64,000 bases of DNA, from contig OV884056.1 of NCBI GenBank assembly GCA_930367215.1, positions 319,516,709 through 319,580,708 on the forward strand. The letters are read 5' to 3'. The DNA comes from Pollenia angustigena. Taxonomy: Eukaryota; Arthropoda; Insecta; Diptera; Polleniidae. The first letter of the stretch is position 1. Every line of letters starts with the position of its first letter. This document shows, one piece after another, positions 1 through 9,510 of the stretch. Both the position numbers and the translations under genes were made by a program. The notes beneath the pieces are model-generated. The model saw only the letters and a list, made by a program, of their open reading frames with translations. It did not search any database and was not told where the DNA came from.

Positions 1-182
1 AAATTTAAATAAAAGACATACTTTTGCAGAAATTTACCATGATTCTGAATCAACATTTCGCCATGTTATTTTAACATTGGTATTTTATTCTGTGTGTATC
101 ATATATTACAGATTTTTTTTGTTAATCTATTCTAAAAAGGGCCGAGTGACAACATTGCTTAGACAAATTATAAGATCATTAC

Positions 183-269
183 ACAAAAAACAATAAAACC
201 CAATAAAACCCATGAAAAAACCCGCTGGGTTGGGTTTTTTCTAAAAACCCGGGTTTTTGCCAGCCCTGT
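183..269. repeat. Palindromic AAAACCC/GGGTTTT tract with a hAT-like terminus
   Basis: Runs of AAAACCC are followed by GGGTTGGGTTTTTT and AAAAACCCGGG, so the tract can fold on itself. It stops at GCCAGCCCTG (260-269). Read on the minus strand this is CAGGGCTGGC, the kind of end carried by hAT elements. No partner terminus is visible, so the other end may lie before the window. Family assignment is inference. Confidence 0.35.
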
Positions 270-270
270 T

Positions 271-1070
271 TTTAATGCATATTTTGATACATATTCAATT
301 TTTTTAGATGCCAACAATAGCTTTCGCAGCAAATAAAAAAAATTTTTTTTTCGAAAATCTGTTACTTTAATTTCGACATCTACATTTAATTTTTACTCTT
401 AAATTGTAAGACAAAGCAGGTTGTCATTAAGAATAAATAGCCTTGTGCGCAGAGTACAAGTTCCAATTTTGTAGAAATTTGATCAAATATGGACTAAGTC
501 TATGCAAATGGTGAGAATCAGTCTATAATTTCACATCCAAATTAGATATGTGTGTCCGCAAGCTGTCCAATTAGGATGGTATTTAAATTAAATTCGTGCC
601 AAAAATATTTTACTTCAAATTAAATTATTTTCGAATCGGTTCACATTTGCTCAAACCTCCCGTCCTTAACTAGCTTTAAATTCCTTTTAAATGTTAACAT
701 TTGTTAACAATTTAGCGACCGTCCCTAAAATCCTTTTAAGACAAAAACCCATATGTATGTTAATATCTAGATAATATTCGGCGCAAACATCTCTTATATG
801 AATTTTAACCTTTTTTTAGGTTTTTTTTTTAGATTTTGTTACTAAATTGTTCAATATTGTCTCTTCAAATGAGCAATTTTAATTTTTAGGGCATATTTTT
901 AACATTTTTCAGGCCATATTTTCCAGTTTTTAATGCATATTTAATGCGCATAAAACGTGCTTTTTAGAGCATATTTCTGGTTTCCCTGGTTATCATTATG
1001 TTAGAGTTCTATATATAAAAAAATTATCACATTCGGAACCTTGTTGTCCAAAATATCGAGCAACATAGGT
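271..1070. other. AT-rich stretch without genes
   Basis: No coding sequence is recognisable. Near 880-990 there are repeated GCATATTT/AATGCATATT words like those just after 269, and a CCCTG at about 990. This could be a decayed element, but I cannot define ends. Confidence 0.4.
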
Positions 1071-1076
1071 GAATAT

Positions 1077-1982
1077 CGTACGTGACATTAAATGAAAGTG
1101 ATTTGGGTTGAATGTAAAAATCTGCGAATTGTCAAACGAACTTTTTCTTTTTTTACATTTAACCACATCTTTTTCATTTAAAGTTAATACGTAATGGAAA
1201 AAAAAAATTTTTTTTTTTTGGGTGAACAAAATGACATAACGTTCGTAACAAACCGTACGTGACAGATTTTTCTCCTTTAGAATTTACAAGGTATAAACAA
1301 GTAAGAAAGTATAGTCAGTCAAACCCGACCATATGATATCCTACACCATCATATTTAAAAAAATAATTTTTGAGAGTGTACCCTATTTGGAACCAATGGC
1401 CAATCAAGCTCGTCGGAACAGAATTATTCTATGAGGTTATAGAATAACATCGATAAAAATTATTTGTACCAAATATTACTTAGATATCTTCATATATATG
1501 AGATTTGTTTGCCTCAAACCGATTTAAGGAAGGGGATTTATATGGGACCTATGGTTAATTTTGGACCTTCCAGCACAAGATTTTGCCATGACATATAAGG
1601 TATCGTAAAAGTTATTGTCGCCAAACCGGCATTTATAAGGAAGTTATGGCATTAAAAGCTATTTTCGGGAGTAGTATTTGTATGGGAGCTATGGTCCAAT
1701 ATGGGCCGATTCCAATATTTGCTAAAAAAAATTTTGGACCACATTTAACCTTAATACCAACATAATAAGATGATACATATAATTGCATATATAGTACTTA
1801 AAATATCGTACGTGACGACCTTTAAAAGCTTATAAAATTTTTATTTTACAAATTTAAAATAAAAATCCGAACAATATTTTTTAGCAACAAATATCTTGCT
1901 TTGAACTTTTATTTTGAAATACCTAAGCCTGGTCAAATACAAATGACAAAGGCAAAAGATGTTTTTGCACCACGTACGTGAC
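1077..1982. repeat. Four dispersed copies of CGTACGTGAC
   Basis: The 10-mer CGTACGTGAC occurs on the plus strand at 1077-1086, 1254-1263, 1807-1816 and 1973-1982. The word TGTAAAAATCTGCG near 1114 recurs near 29383, where the palindrome ACGTACGTTCGTACG also occurs (around 29227). This suggests a dispersed repeat family. The copies here are interrupted by the family A/L element at 1298-1770. Confidence 0.5.
1298..1770 (+). mobile_element. Family A 5' end fused to a family L body
   Basis: AACAAGTAAGAAAGTATAGTC at about 1299 is the 5' signature of family A, also seen at 10156 and, inverted, at 60212. It continues to CCTACACCATCA and then passes into a body containing TACCCTATTTGGAACCA (1379-1395) and TATGGGACCTATGG (about 1540). 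That body also occurs at 7725-8335. No coding capacity is visible. It looks like a non-autonomous interspersed repeat of unknown class. Confidence 0.6.
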
Positions 1983-2204
1983 ATTAGAATAGCATCCAAG
2001 ACAAACTAAAAAATATACCGCTAATCGAACTATATATTTGGTCTTTCCTCATGGATCTTGTTTTGTTGTTGCAACATTAATTTTAAAGTATAATTTCAAT
2101 GTTGCCAGTATCTGTATTTAATTGGCATAAAACAAAAACAGTTTTACTGCAGTTACTTAAATGAATCAAAAGGAAAATGAGTTTAAACTTTTATTTTTTG
2201 CTTT

Positions 2205-2585
2205 TTAAAATTTGTAATAAGCTATAAGGCCATGATGGCACTATTGCTCAATTGAATGGGAGATAAAGCCATAATGGCCTTATTGCCCATTCATTGAGAG
2301 GTAAGGTCATATTTAACATTTTGCGAAATGAGAGATATAGCCATATTTTCTTTTTCGCAAATGCAAGATAAACCCATATTTTTCTGTAAAAGGGAAAACC
2401 CTAAGTTATCATTGAAAAACATTTTTTTCTTCTTGTGACGCACGCAGAAAAACTTTAGTATGCGAAGCCAGATTTCAATACTTAACTTTAGTGTTTCCGG
2501 AGCTGAAATGAGAGATAAAGCCATTTTCTGATATTGCTAAAGTGAGCTAAGGCCATGAAGGCTTTATCTCCCATTCAAATGAAAA
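2205..2585. repeat. Imperfect palindromic repeat with GAGATAAAGCCAT words
   Basis: TTGAATGGGAGATAAAGCC near 2252 is answered in reverse complement near 2557-2575 (GGCTTTATCTCCCATTCAA). Variants of GAGATAAAGCCAT and AAGGCCAT(G/A)A recur between them. This looks like a decayed foldback repeat. No ORF here is credible. Confidence 0.45.
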
Positions 2586-2667
2586 AAAAAAAAAAAAACA
2601 AAAAGGCTTTATCATCATGGACTTATCAACCATGGTATGAAAGCACCCCCCCCCCCCCCCACCCCCC
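2582..2667. repeat. Poly-A tract and C15-A-C6 tract
   Basis: A run of A (2582-2598) is followed about 50 bp on by 15 C, one A and 6 C (2646-2667). Long C runs are rare in such AT-rich DNA. A near-identical tract (15 C, A, 4 C) occurs at 63358-63377. Confidence 0.8.
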
Positions 2668-2669
2668 TT

Positions 2670-4545
2670 TTCAAACACGCCAATTAAGAAAATTGTTCAA
2701 AATATTAGACTGACTGCTTTTATTTTCTATTCTGTGTGGAATAAAATTTAAAATTTTCAGACCATTTTTCCTAAAACAAAATCCATTTCAAAAATTTAAC
2801 AAATAAAAGCTAATAAAGAACATGTTACTTACACATTGCAAAAACTTCCACTGCGCCCTTCATGGTTGATGACGAACCATAACCTAACGCAATATTTTTT
2901 GAATTTTCACTTTTGACTTGTAATCTTCAAGCAACAACAACAAGATATATTAAAAACTACACACACCAAAAGAAATTGTTATATGAACCCATAATTTAGG
3001 CATAAGAAATCACATCAAATTGAAAAATAGCGCTCAAAAAAGTCTCTAAACTCACAGCTGCGCAAATTAACCAAATGCAAAAATAAAATATAAAAAAAAA
3101 AATCAAAATCGTACGTCCCTAAGATTTTGCAAAAAAAGAAAAAAAGTTAATAATAAACAAATAAAACAACAATAAAGAAAAGGAATAAAAAAGACGTCTA
3201 CCCGATACAAATAAAATACACAAGAAATCATTTCCTACCTTTTAGATACAGATACTCGTCGCACCAATACAATCACCCAGTCACATGCATACATTCATCT
3301 AAACATATTTTCAGACATCCAAACCAACAGAAACTCTCCCCATCCGTGTTCACATACGGAATTCACGAACCTTCTTTCTTCATTCTATAGCACGAGACAA
3401 AGACATACAGATCTTTAAGATGAATTCGCCATAAAACAACTGCACTGCAGCAAACAACAACAACTACAGAATAATAATAAAAAGCCACATACAAATTGCA
3501 AATAATACCAGAAAATCATATAAAATAGTAGAGAACACGGCACAAAAGACCAACACTTGTAAACGAAATGAAAAAAAAAACAACAAAAAAAAGTGATCCG
3601 AATGGAAAGAGCAGAAAAAAAAATAAAATGATTTCAAAATGCAAATGTGTGAAATGGGAATTCGCGCAAATCAAATTTGCATTGAAAACAAAATCCTTAC
3701 AAGAGCAACGAATTAAAAAAAACAAAAAAAAATTGCAATTTAATTTTTTGTTGCTGCTTTCTTCGGGTGTTGAACAAGTAAAGAAACAGCAATTCGTCAT
3801 GTGCGTATTTTGGCGCCAAGGATACATCGATTATTAAGCAGTGCCAGTAGTACTGTTGTTGGTGTTGTTTTTAAGATTTTTGGAAATGATCTTGATGATG
3901 TTCACATCGCTTAAATGAAGAATAATGATGAATTTAAAGTGATGGAAGAAAAGGTATATGATGCGATGTGTTGCATCTACATTTTGTAGTGTAGTAACGG
4001 AAAAAGGGACACGTGAAGATGAAGAATGAAAAACAAGGGGATTAATTTTGTTCTGCAATTCGATTGCAAACTTATTATTGTTGTTATTTTTGTATTTCGT
4101 ATTTCTTATTTGGTATTTTTTTGTTTTTTGAAATGCTTAATCAAAATAAATTCAAATCGCAAAAAATCAATTTGCACGTAAATCACTGTGAGAAATTAAT
4201 TAAAGACGTGAGATTACAAAACAGGACCCCTTTTTATTTACAAATTTTCTTGAGAAATTCTTTTCACTGCTCACAAGCTAAATTCACAGTTAAAATAAAC
4301 AATTTTTTTTTCGGAAATTTGCCAAATGCTGTCAATATTGAGAAGTCTGAATTCCAATTTTTAAACTGTAAACTGTTAAAAATACTTTAAAAGTTCAGTT
4401 AGTTTGGATGTCATTTAAAAGAACGTTTTCAATAATGTCCTTTTTTTTAAGTCTGGGTTAGAAGTATTTTTACAACAAGAATATTTTTCACAAATTATTT
4501 TCTTAAAAAAAAGCTTGAATTGACAAAAAGTATTTTAATACACTT
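2670..4545. other. Non-repetitive AT-rich DNA, no gene recognised
   Basis: The stretch holds CAACAACAACA and CAG-type tracts and a CA-rich segment (3240-3500), as is common in fly introns and intergenic DNA. Short open frames (for example 3568-3837 plus, 4064-4390 plus) are Lys/Asn/Phe-rich low-complexity sequence without family resemblance, so I do not call genes. Confidence 0.5.
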
Positions 4546-4549
4546 TCAC

Positions 4550-4593
4550 GCCACCTGTGGTGAGGTTTGTCATTCCGTTTGTAATTTATACAA
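4550..4593 (-). mobile_element. Family B 3'-end fragment
   Basis: CACCTGTGGTGAGG followed by TTTGTCATTCCGTTTGTAAT matches, inverted, the 3' part of the family B copy ending near 59089. It is truncated at 4593 by the next repeat. Confidence 0.55.
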
Positions 4594-4689
4594 TACTAGC
4601 TGACCCGACAGACGTTGTCCTGTCGAAATAAGGAAAAATGTTTGCGTTCGATTTTTAAAATCCCTTAAGAAGATACGAATATTTGAACA

Positions 4690-5875
4690 TATGGTAAATT
4701 TTTCTTTCGATGAAAGCTTAAAATAGATTAATACGAACATTTGAAAGAAAAATTTGTCAAATCGATGGAGCCGTTTTATAATTTTAGGTAATTCGAAAAA
4801 AGTTGGCGTAAAACTGGGCGGGCCAAAAACTTTAGTTTCGTATAAATCTAAGCTGGACCATGGCGATGGATTTATAGTAAATCGTCCAAATCGGTCATGC
4901 CGTTCTCAAGTTATGCGCTTAATAGAAAAAGTGGGCGTAAAAGTAGGCGTGGTAAATTTTTCTTCTGCTGAAAACTTAAAATGGATGAATACGAATATTT
5001 GAAAGAAAAATTTGTCAAATCGATGGAGCCGTTTTCTGATTTTAGGTAAATCGAAAAAAGTGGGCGGGGCAAAATTTTCCTTCCGTAAAACCTAAGTTGG
5101 ACCATGGCAATCATTCTAAAGGAAAAATAGTCCAAATCGGTCAAGCCGTTCTCAAGTTAAGCGCTTAATAGAAAAAGTGGGCGTAAAGGTAGGCGTGGTA
5201 CATTTTACTTTCGATGAAAATGTAAAATGGATTAATACGAACATTTTAAAGAAAAATTTGTCAAATCGATGGAGCCGTTTTTTGATTTTAGGTAAATCGA
5301 AAAAAGTGGGCGGGGCAAAATTTTCCTTCCGTAAAACCAAAGTTGGACCATGGCAATCATTCTAAAGAAAAAATCGTCCAAATCGGTCAAGCCGTTCTCA
5401 AGTTAAGCGCTTAATAGAAAAAGTGGGCGTAAAGGTAGGCGTGGTACATTTTACTTTCGATGAAAATGTAAAATGGATTAATACGAACATTTAAAAGAAA
5501 AATTAGTCAAATCGATGGAGCCGTTTTTTGATTTTAGGTAAATCGAAAAAAGTGGGCGGGGCAAAATTTTCCTTCCGTAAAACCTAAGTTGGACCATGGC
5601 AATCATTCTAAAGAAAAAATCGTCCAAATCGGTCAAGCCGTTCTCAAGTTATGCGCTTAATAGAAAAAGTGGGCGTAAAAGTAGGCGTGGTAAATTTTTC
5701 TTTCGATGAAAACTTAAAATGGATAAATACGAACATTTGAAAGAAAAATTTGTCAAATCGATGGAGCAGTTTTCTGTTTTGAGGTAATTCGAAAAAAGTA
5801 GGCGGGGAAAAATTTTCTTTTCGTATAAATCTAAGTTGGACCATGGCGATCATTTTAAAGAAAAAATCGTACAAA
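4690..5875 (+). repeat. Tandem array, 246-bp period, about 4.7 copies
   Basis: CGTTCTCAAGTTA(T/A)GCGCTTA recurs at 4901, 5147, 5393 and 5639, exactly 246 bp apart. The first unit is about 12 bp longer than the others. Each unit carries AAAGTGGGCGTAAA, TCAAATCGATGGAGCCG and TTGGACCATGGC. The period is a multiple of three, but stop codons interrupt every frame. Confidence 0.92.
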
Positions 5876-6036
5876 TTATATAGATGTCATTGGTGGTGCA
5901 ATATGAAAATTGGATTTTGCCACGCCCCTCCGCCCGCAGACCGAAAATCAAAAATCAAATTTCACAGTGTCAATATTCTGAAGATTCCCTGAAAATTTCA
6001 CCAAAATCGGTCCAGCCGTTTTGGAGTCCATACGTT

Positions 6037-6051
6037 ACATACATACATGCA

Positions 6052-6082
<31 letters not shown>
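6037..6082. repeat. (CATA)n microsatellite
   Basis: About eleven near-perfect CATA/TACA units form the tail of the preceding element. Confidence 0.9.
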
Positions 6083-6085
<3 letters not shown>

Positions 6086-6099
6086 CACACATCGTATTT

Positions 6100-6189
6100 T
6101 ATATATCGTCGGTTGATTATTTTATTGTCGTATGTCGTATGTAATTTGTATCCACATACGACAATTAAAAAATCAACCTACGATATATA
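6100..6189. repeat. Inverted repeat, about 35-bp arms
   Basis: Arm 6100-6134 (containing TATCGTCGGTTGATT and ATTGTCGTATG) pairs with 6155-6189 with about three mismatches around a 20-nt loop. It lies directly downstream of the (CATA)n tail and upstream of CTATAAAGTATATAT, a word from family B 3' ends. Confidence 0.75.
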
Positions 6190-6837
6190 GATTGACATTG
6201 GACTCTATAAAGTATATATCGACCCTTACCGCGAAAATAACGTAAGCACCAAAGAGCGTTTTTTTTTTATATTTTATTTCATATAAATTTTGTCGCTTAA
6301 GCCTGGTACTCCGTTCAACATTTCACGTGAAATGCTGTTAAAACGCATATGAAAAAAACTTGTGTGGAATATCTATGAAATAATGTTGATAGAGTTGTAC
6401 TCTGTTCATTTTGTAAAAAAGATTCCGAAATGTTTCTGGCAACATTTTATTACAACTGCGAAATAAAGTAAGCTGCACTTATTTCACGTGGAATTTTAAG
6501 CAAAGGCAAAAAAAGATGAATTGATTATTTAATAAGAAATAAAAAATTAATATAACACAACCGGTAACACTTTTTTATCCATATTTACTTTTTTTTTTTA
6601 ATTTTTTATTAAAAAAAATTATTTTTTGTAAAATACATGTGGGGTTTGTTTACATACGCAAAACAATGTCGCATACTTTGCAGGAATAAGATCGGCAAAT
6701 TCTACAAACTCGCGTGATAGGTAATATCGATACATGTCAAAAATTTCGTGTGAAATAATAAATGTTGCTCGACATTTTTCACAAATTTGAACAGGCTTTA
6801 CGATAAAATTGCTTTCGCTAAAAAATTGTAACGGTAA
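6190..6837. other. AT-rich stretch without genes
   Basis: Contains CATTTCACGTGAAATG (about 6319-6334), a perfect 16-bp palindrome with a CACGTG core, and a second TTTCACGTGGAA at about 6481. No coding sequence or defined mobile element is visible. Confidence 0.4.
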
Positions 6838-6896
6838 CTTGCATCATCTCCTAAAATGTCATGGTCACATCATGACATTTTAGGAGATGATGCAAG
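6838..6896. repeat. Perfect 26-bp inverted repeat with 7-nt loop
   Basis: Arm 6838-6863 (CTTGCATCATCTCC... to ...TGTCATG) is exactly the reverse complement of 6871-6896. The loop is GTCACAT. The lack of any mismatch implies a recent origin or a maintained hairpin. No flanking duplication is obvious. Confidence 0.95.
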
Positions 6897-7112
6897 TGCC
6901 AAAAAAATCGTTTATTAAAAATAATGAAAATTGAAAATTATGTCGCTTGTGTTATTTTCGAGGTTAGGGCTCGATATGTATATTCTAGGTCCCTTCGAGT
7001 AGAGAAGCTGATTTCTGCACGTGTGTATGTTGGAATTAGTTATCCGAAGAGCTCAGGAATGATGGGGACTAGATTGTTTTATATTTATGTCTCATATACT
7101 CCGTTAAAATTA

Positions 7113-7474
7113 ATTAAATATCTTCGTATTTCTTACATACTTGTTTAATGAAATTTAAAAGAAATTCTCTGAGGGCTTCTTGGAAATTGTGGACAAACTG
7201 GAAGACCTTACAGAATGGGACATACGCCCACTTTTGTAATCTATTTCGCTTTTTGAGAAAAATCCTCTGGGCTTTTTTAAAGAATTTTTGAAATTCTCAG
7301 ATGTACTAGTACTGATTCTCTAAGGGATTACAAAAGTGGGCGTAATTATCTTTAAAATGAGGTATGTCCCATCCTGTAAGATCTTCCAGTTTGTCCACAA
7401 TTTCCAAAAAGTCCTCAGAGAATTTCTTTTAAATTTCATTAAATAAGTATGTAACAAATACGAAGATATTTAAT
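7113..7474. repeat. Long inverted repeat (foldback), 113-bp arms
   Basis: Arm 7113-7225 (ATTAAATATCTTCG ... GGGACATAC) is the near reverse complement of 7362-7474. An inner pair, 7226-7242 (CGCCCACTTTTGTAATC) and 7326-7342, extends the stem. The whole can form a stem of more than 120 bp with about 85 nt at its tip. Probably a foldback/MITE-type element; class unknown. Confidence 0.9.
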
Positions 7475-7605
7475 AATTTGATATTTTAAATGTGTCACAA
7501 ATACGAAAACATATTTAATAGTTTGTCACAAATATTAAAACATATTTGGAAAATTGTCCCAATTACGAAAAACATATTTTAAATATGTGAAAACGTAAGA
7601 TGTTA
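7475..7605. repeat. Degenerate CACAAATACGAAAACATATTTA repeats
   Basis: ACAAATACGAAAACATATTT and diverged variants recur at about 7497, 7527 and 7560, continuing the sequence of the outer arm of the foldback. Confidence 0.45.
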
Positions 7606-7724
7606 CGTCGAAACATATTTAGTTTGACATATTTATCTTCACCCACATAATTATTAAATAGTACTTTTCATTAAAAAAGAGAAACATTTTATTCAGCATT
7701 GCCCATACACAACTATTCACAGAT

Positions 7725-8335
7725 GAATTTTCGAGATTGTACCCTATTTGGAACCAGTGGACAGCCATGGGCTCACCGAAACAAAGTTATATTATGAGAT
7801 TTATATATTTATATAAGAGTTATTTGTGCAGAATATTATCTAGACACACCATCTAAATGAGATTTTTTGTCAAACAGGAATTTTAGGGACGTTCGAAAAT
7901 TTTAATGTTAACATTAACGAATGGGATCCAGGGCAAAATTGTGAACCTATTCAAAAATGAATTTAATATATAGATTCCTCTGAACATCCTCAAACTGAGT
8001 ATGATGTAACATCGGTCATCATGAACGCACCTCTCACGTGTACAACCGACCCCAAGTGTGAACATAGTATAATTGGCAGTAAAACATTTTTGAGGCTAAT
8101 TTAATATAAAAACCAACATAATTAAATGGTTTATGGACGCCATTTCGGAGAGTCTATTTCGGAAAGAAGTTTGTATGGGGATATGTGAAAGTATAGACCG
8201 ATTCATTTACATAGGCTTTGTCCCTTGTACAGTTAAAGCGTATTTATAAAACTTTATCAAGTTATATAGGGATCTATGATCAATTATGGCCCTTACAGTA
8301 CACACCATGACAAAGTGGCTGTTATCGTCGCCAAT
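7725..8335 (+). mobile_element. Second family L copy
   Basis: TACCCTATTTGGAACCA (7740-7756) matches 1379-1395. Similarity continues: TTATTTGTGCAGAATATTA, GGGATCTATGATCAATTATG and TTATCGTCGCCAA near 8330 each have counterparts at 1460-1625. The block around 7880-8060 is not shared and may be an insertion. Confidence 0.6.
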
Positions 8336-8339
8336 ACAG

Positions 8340-8650
8340 AAAAAATTAAAAACCAACTTCAATTAACGTATTTGTTAATAATTTGTACTATAAATTAAAT
8401 TCCTTACTGATTTTCCGCCTGCAAGCAAATTGATCATATCAATTAACATTTTTTAAAACGAAAGCACAAATAAAAATATTTTTTTCAATCAACACAGTTA
8501 ATTGAAACAATTAAAAAATAGTTTGACAATTTAAAATGTTGTAAAGTTTGTGTGTATGTTTTCATATTTGCAAATATAGACACAAATTAATTGGAACAAT
8601 TAAATTTTGAAACAGCATTATTAAATTAATTGAAAAAATTTTGGTAAAAT
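8340..8650. repeat. ATTAA-rich repeat, possible distant family E copy
   Basis: Begins TACAGAAAAAATTAAAA and is dominated by AATTAA/TTAATTG words, as in the better family E copies at 13111, 15401 and 33735. Alignment by eye is weak. Confidence 0.3.
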
Positions 8651-8789
8651 TAAGAGAGACCATAAAGCTAAGGTCAGCCTTAAAAATTGTTTATCCTACC
8701 AAACTTGTCTGTAAAACCTACCTAATTGGCGATACTTGAACAAACGTAAAGAGAGTTTAACCGGCACTTAATGTTAAATAAATCAACTT

Positions 8790-9488
8790 CATTGTTAAGC
8801 TAGGTGCTTTAAGCTGACCAACATTACCAGCCATTGCATTAGCGCCATCTGTTGTCAATCCGATACAATATTTTTAAGTATTATTGGATGTGTTCATTTA
8901 CTAAAAATGTTTACAAAGTTGTAACAATTGTTACTGAAAAGTGTTTACTAACCCACAAAATTGGTAAGTAGAGAGAGTCAAGAGAGCTAAAAATTGGCAG
9001 GCAAATTTTTACAGGTAAAACTTGCAAGAATTTTTGAAACAGCTGTTTCATGTTTTTGTTTACAAAATTCCGATTTAAAATTAATCATTGTGCAATAACA
9101 TAAAATATACATATATTTTTTTTTTTTTAATTAAGGAAAAGTAACGATCTGCGAATAGTTTGAAGCAATACAATTAAGGAAGCCATAATTTACTTTCTGG
9201 TTGCAATTTTCTGCTAGGAAAGTAAATCAACACACCTATTGATTGTTGATTAAAAGTTTTTGATAATTAAGGTGACAAAACACTGTCAAAGTAATTCATT
9301 CTTCATTGTCACGTCCGTTGTTTCATCAACAATCACAGAAAATCTTCTTTGATTTTTAATTCGAATTTATCTAAAATAAAGAAATACATTTTCTCAAACC
9401 GACCAACATAAGGTTTAGCCCACCAACCGACCAAACGAGAAATATCCGACCAATTTTGTTCGGAAAATGACCACCAACGGCAACACTG
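8790..9488 (-). pseudogene. hAT-type transposase relic with one terminus
   Basis: Read on the minus strand, two motifs of the DUF4371-type hAT transposases (related to SCAND3/ZBED/ZMYM proteins) appear in order. One is FSVIVDETTDVTMKNELL, with VDETTDV at 9310-9330, which carries the first catalytic Asp. The other is CIGLTTDGANAMAG, with TTDGANAMAG at 8827-8856. Between and around them the frame is broken by stops, so this is dead. The upstream end at 9488 reads CAGTGTTGCCGTTGG inward, a typical hAT terminal sequence. No matching second terminus was found. Similarity to the 52378 relic is at the family level. Confidence 0.65.
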
Positions 9489-9510
9489 CGTACAACGTTT
9501 TCATTATATT

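Larger units (their letters stand above)
4594..6090 (+). mobile_element. Interspersed element with tandem core and (CATA)n tail
   Basis: It begins TACTAGCTGACCCGACAGAC, a start I recall from many invertebrate interspersed repeats. It contains the 246-bp tandem array, then a short unique stretch, and ends with CCAAAATCGGTCCAGCCGTT at about 6001 followed by a tetranucleotide tail. The head, tandem core and microsatellite tail suggest one non-autonomous element. Open frames inside it (4754-5002, 5177-5365, 5884-6144) come from the repeats and are not genes. Class unknown. Confidence 0.6.

Noticed and set aside
3516..3837. Overlapping frames on both strands near 3.5-3.8 kb
   Set aside because: Lys/Phe low complexity from poly-A/poly-T tracts; no support for a gene.
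4690..5875. Regular array considered as CRISPR or as a tandem-repeat protein
   Set aside because: The whole 246-bp unit is conserved with no unique spacers, and all frames contain stops. This is eukaryotic tandem-repeat DNA.
6301..6800. AAGCCTG...CAGGCTT as possible element ends
   Set aside because: Only about 8 bp match and there is no flanking duplication.
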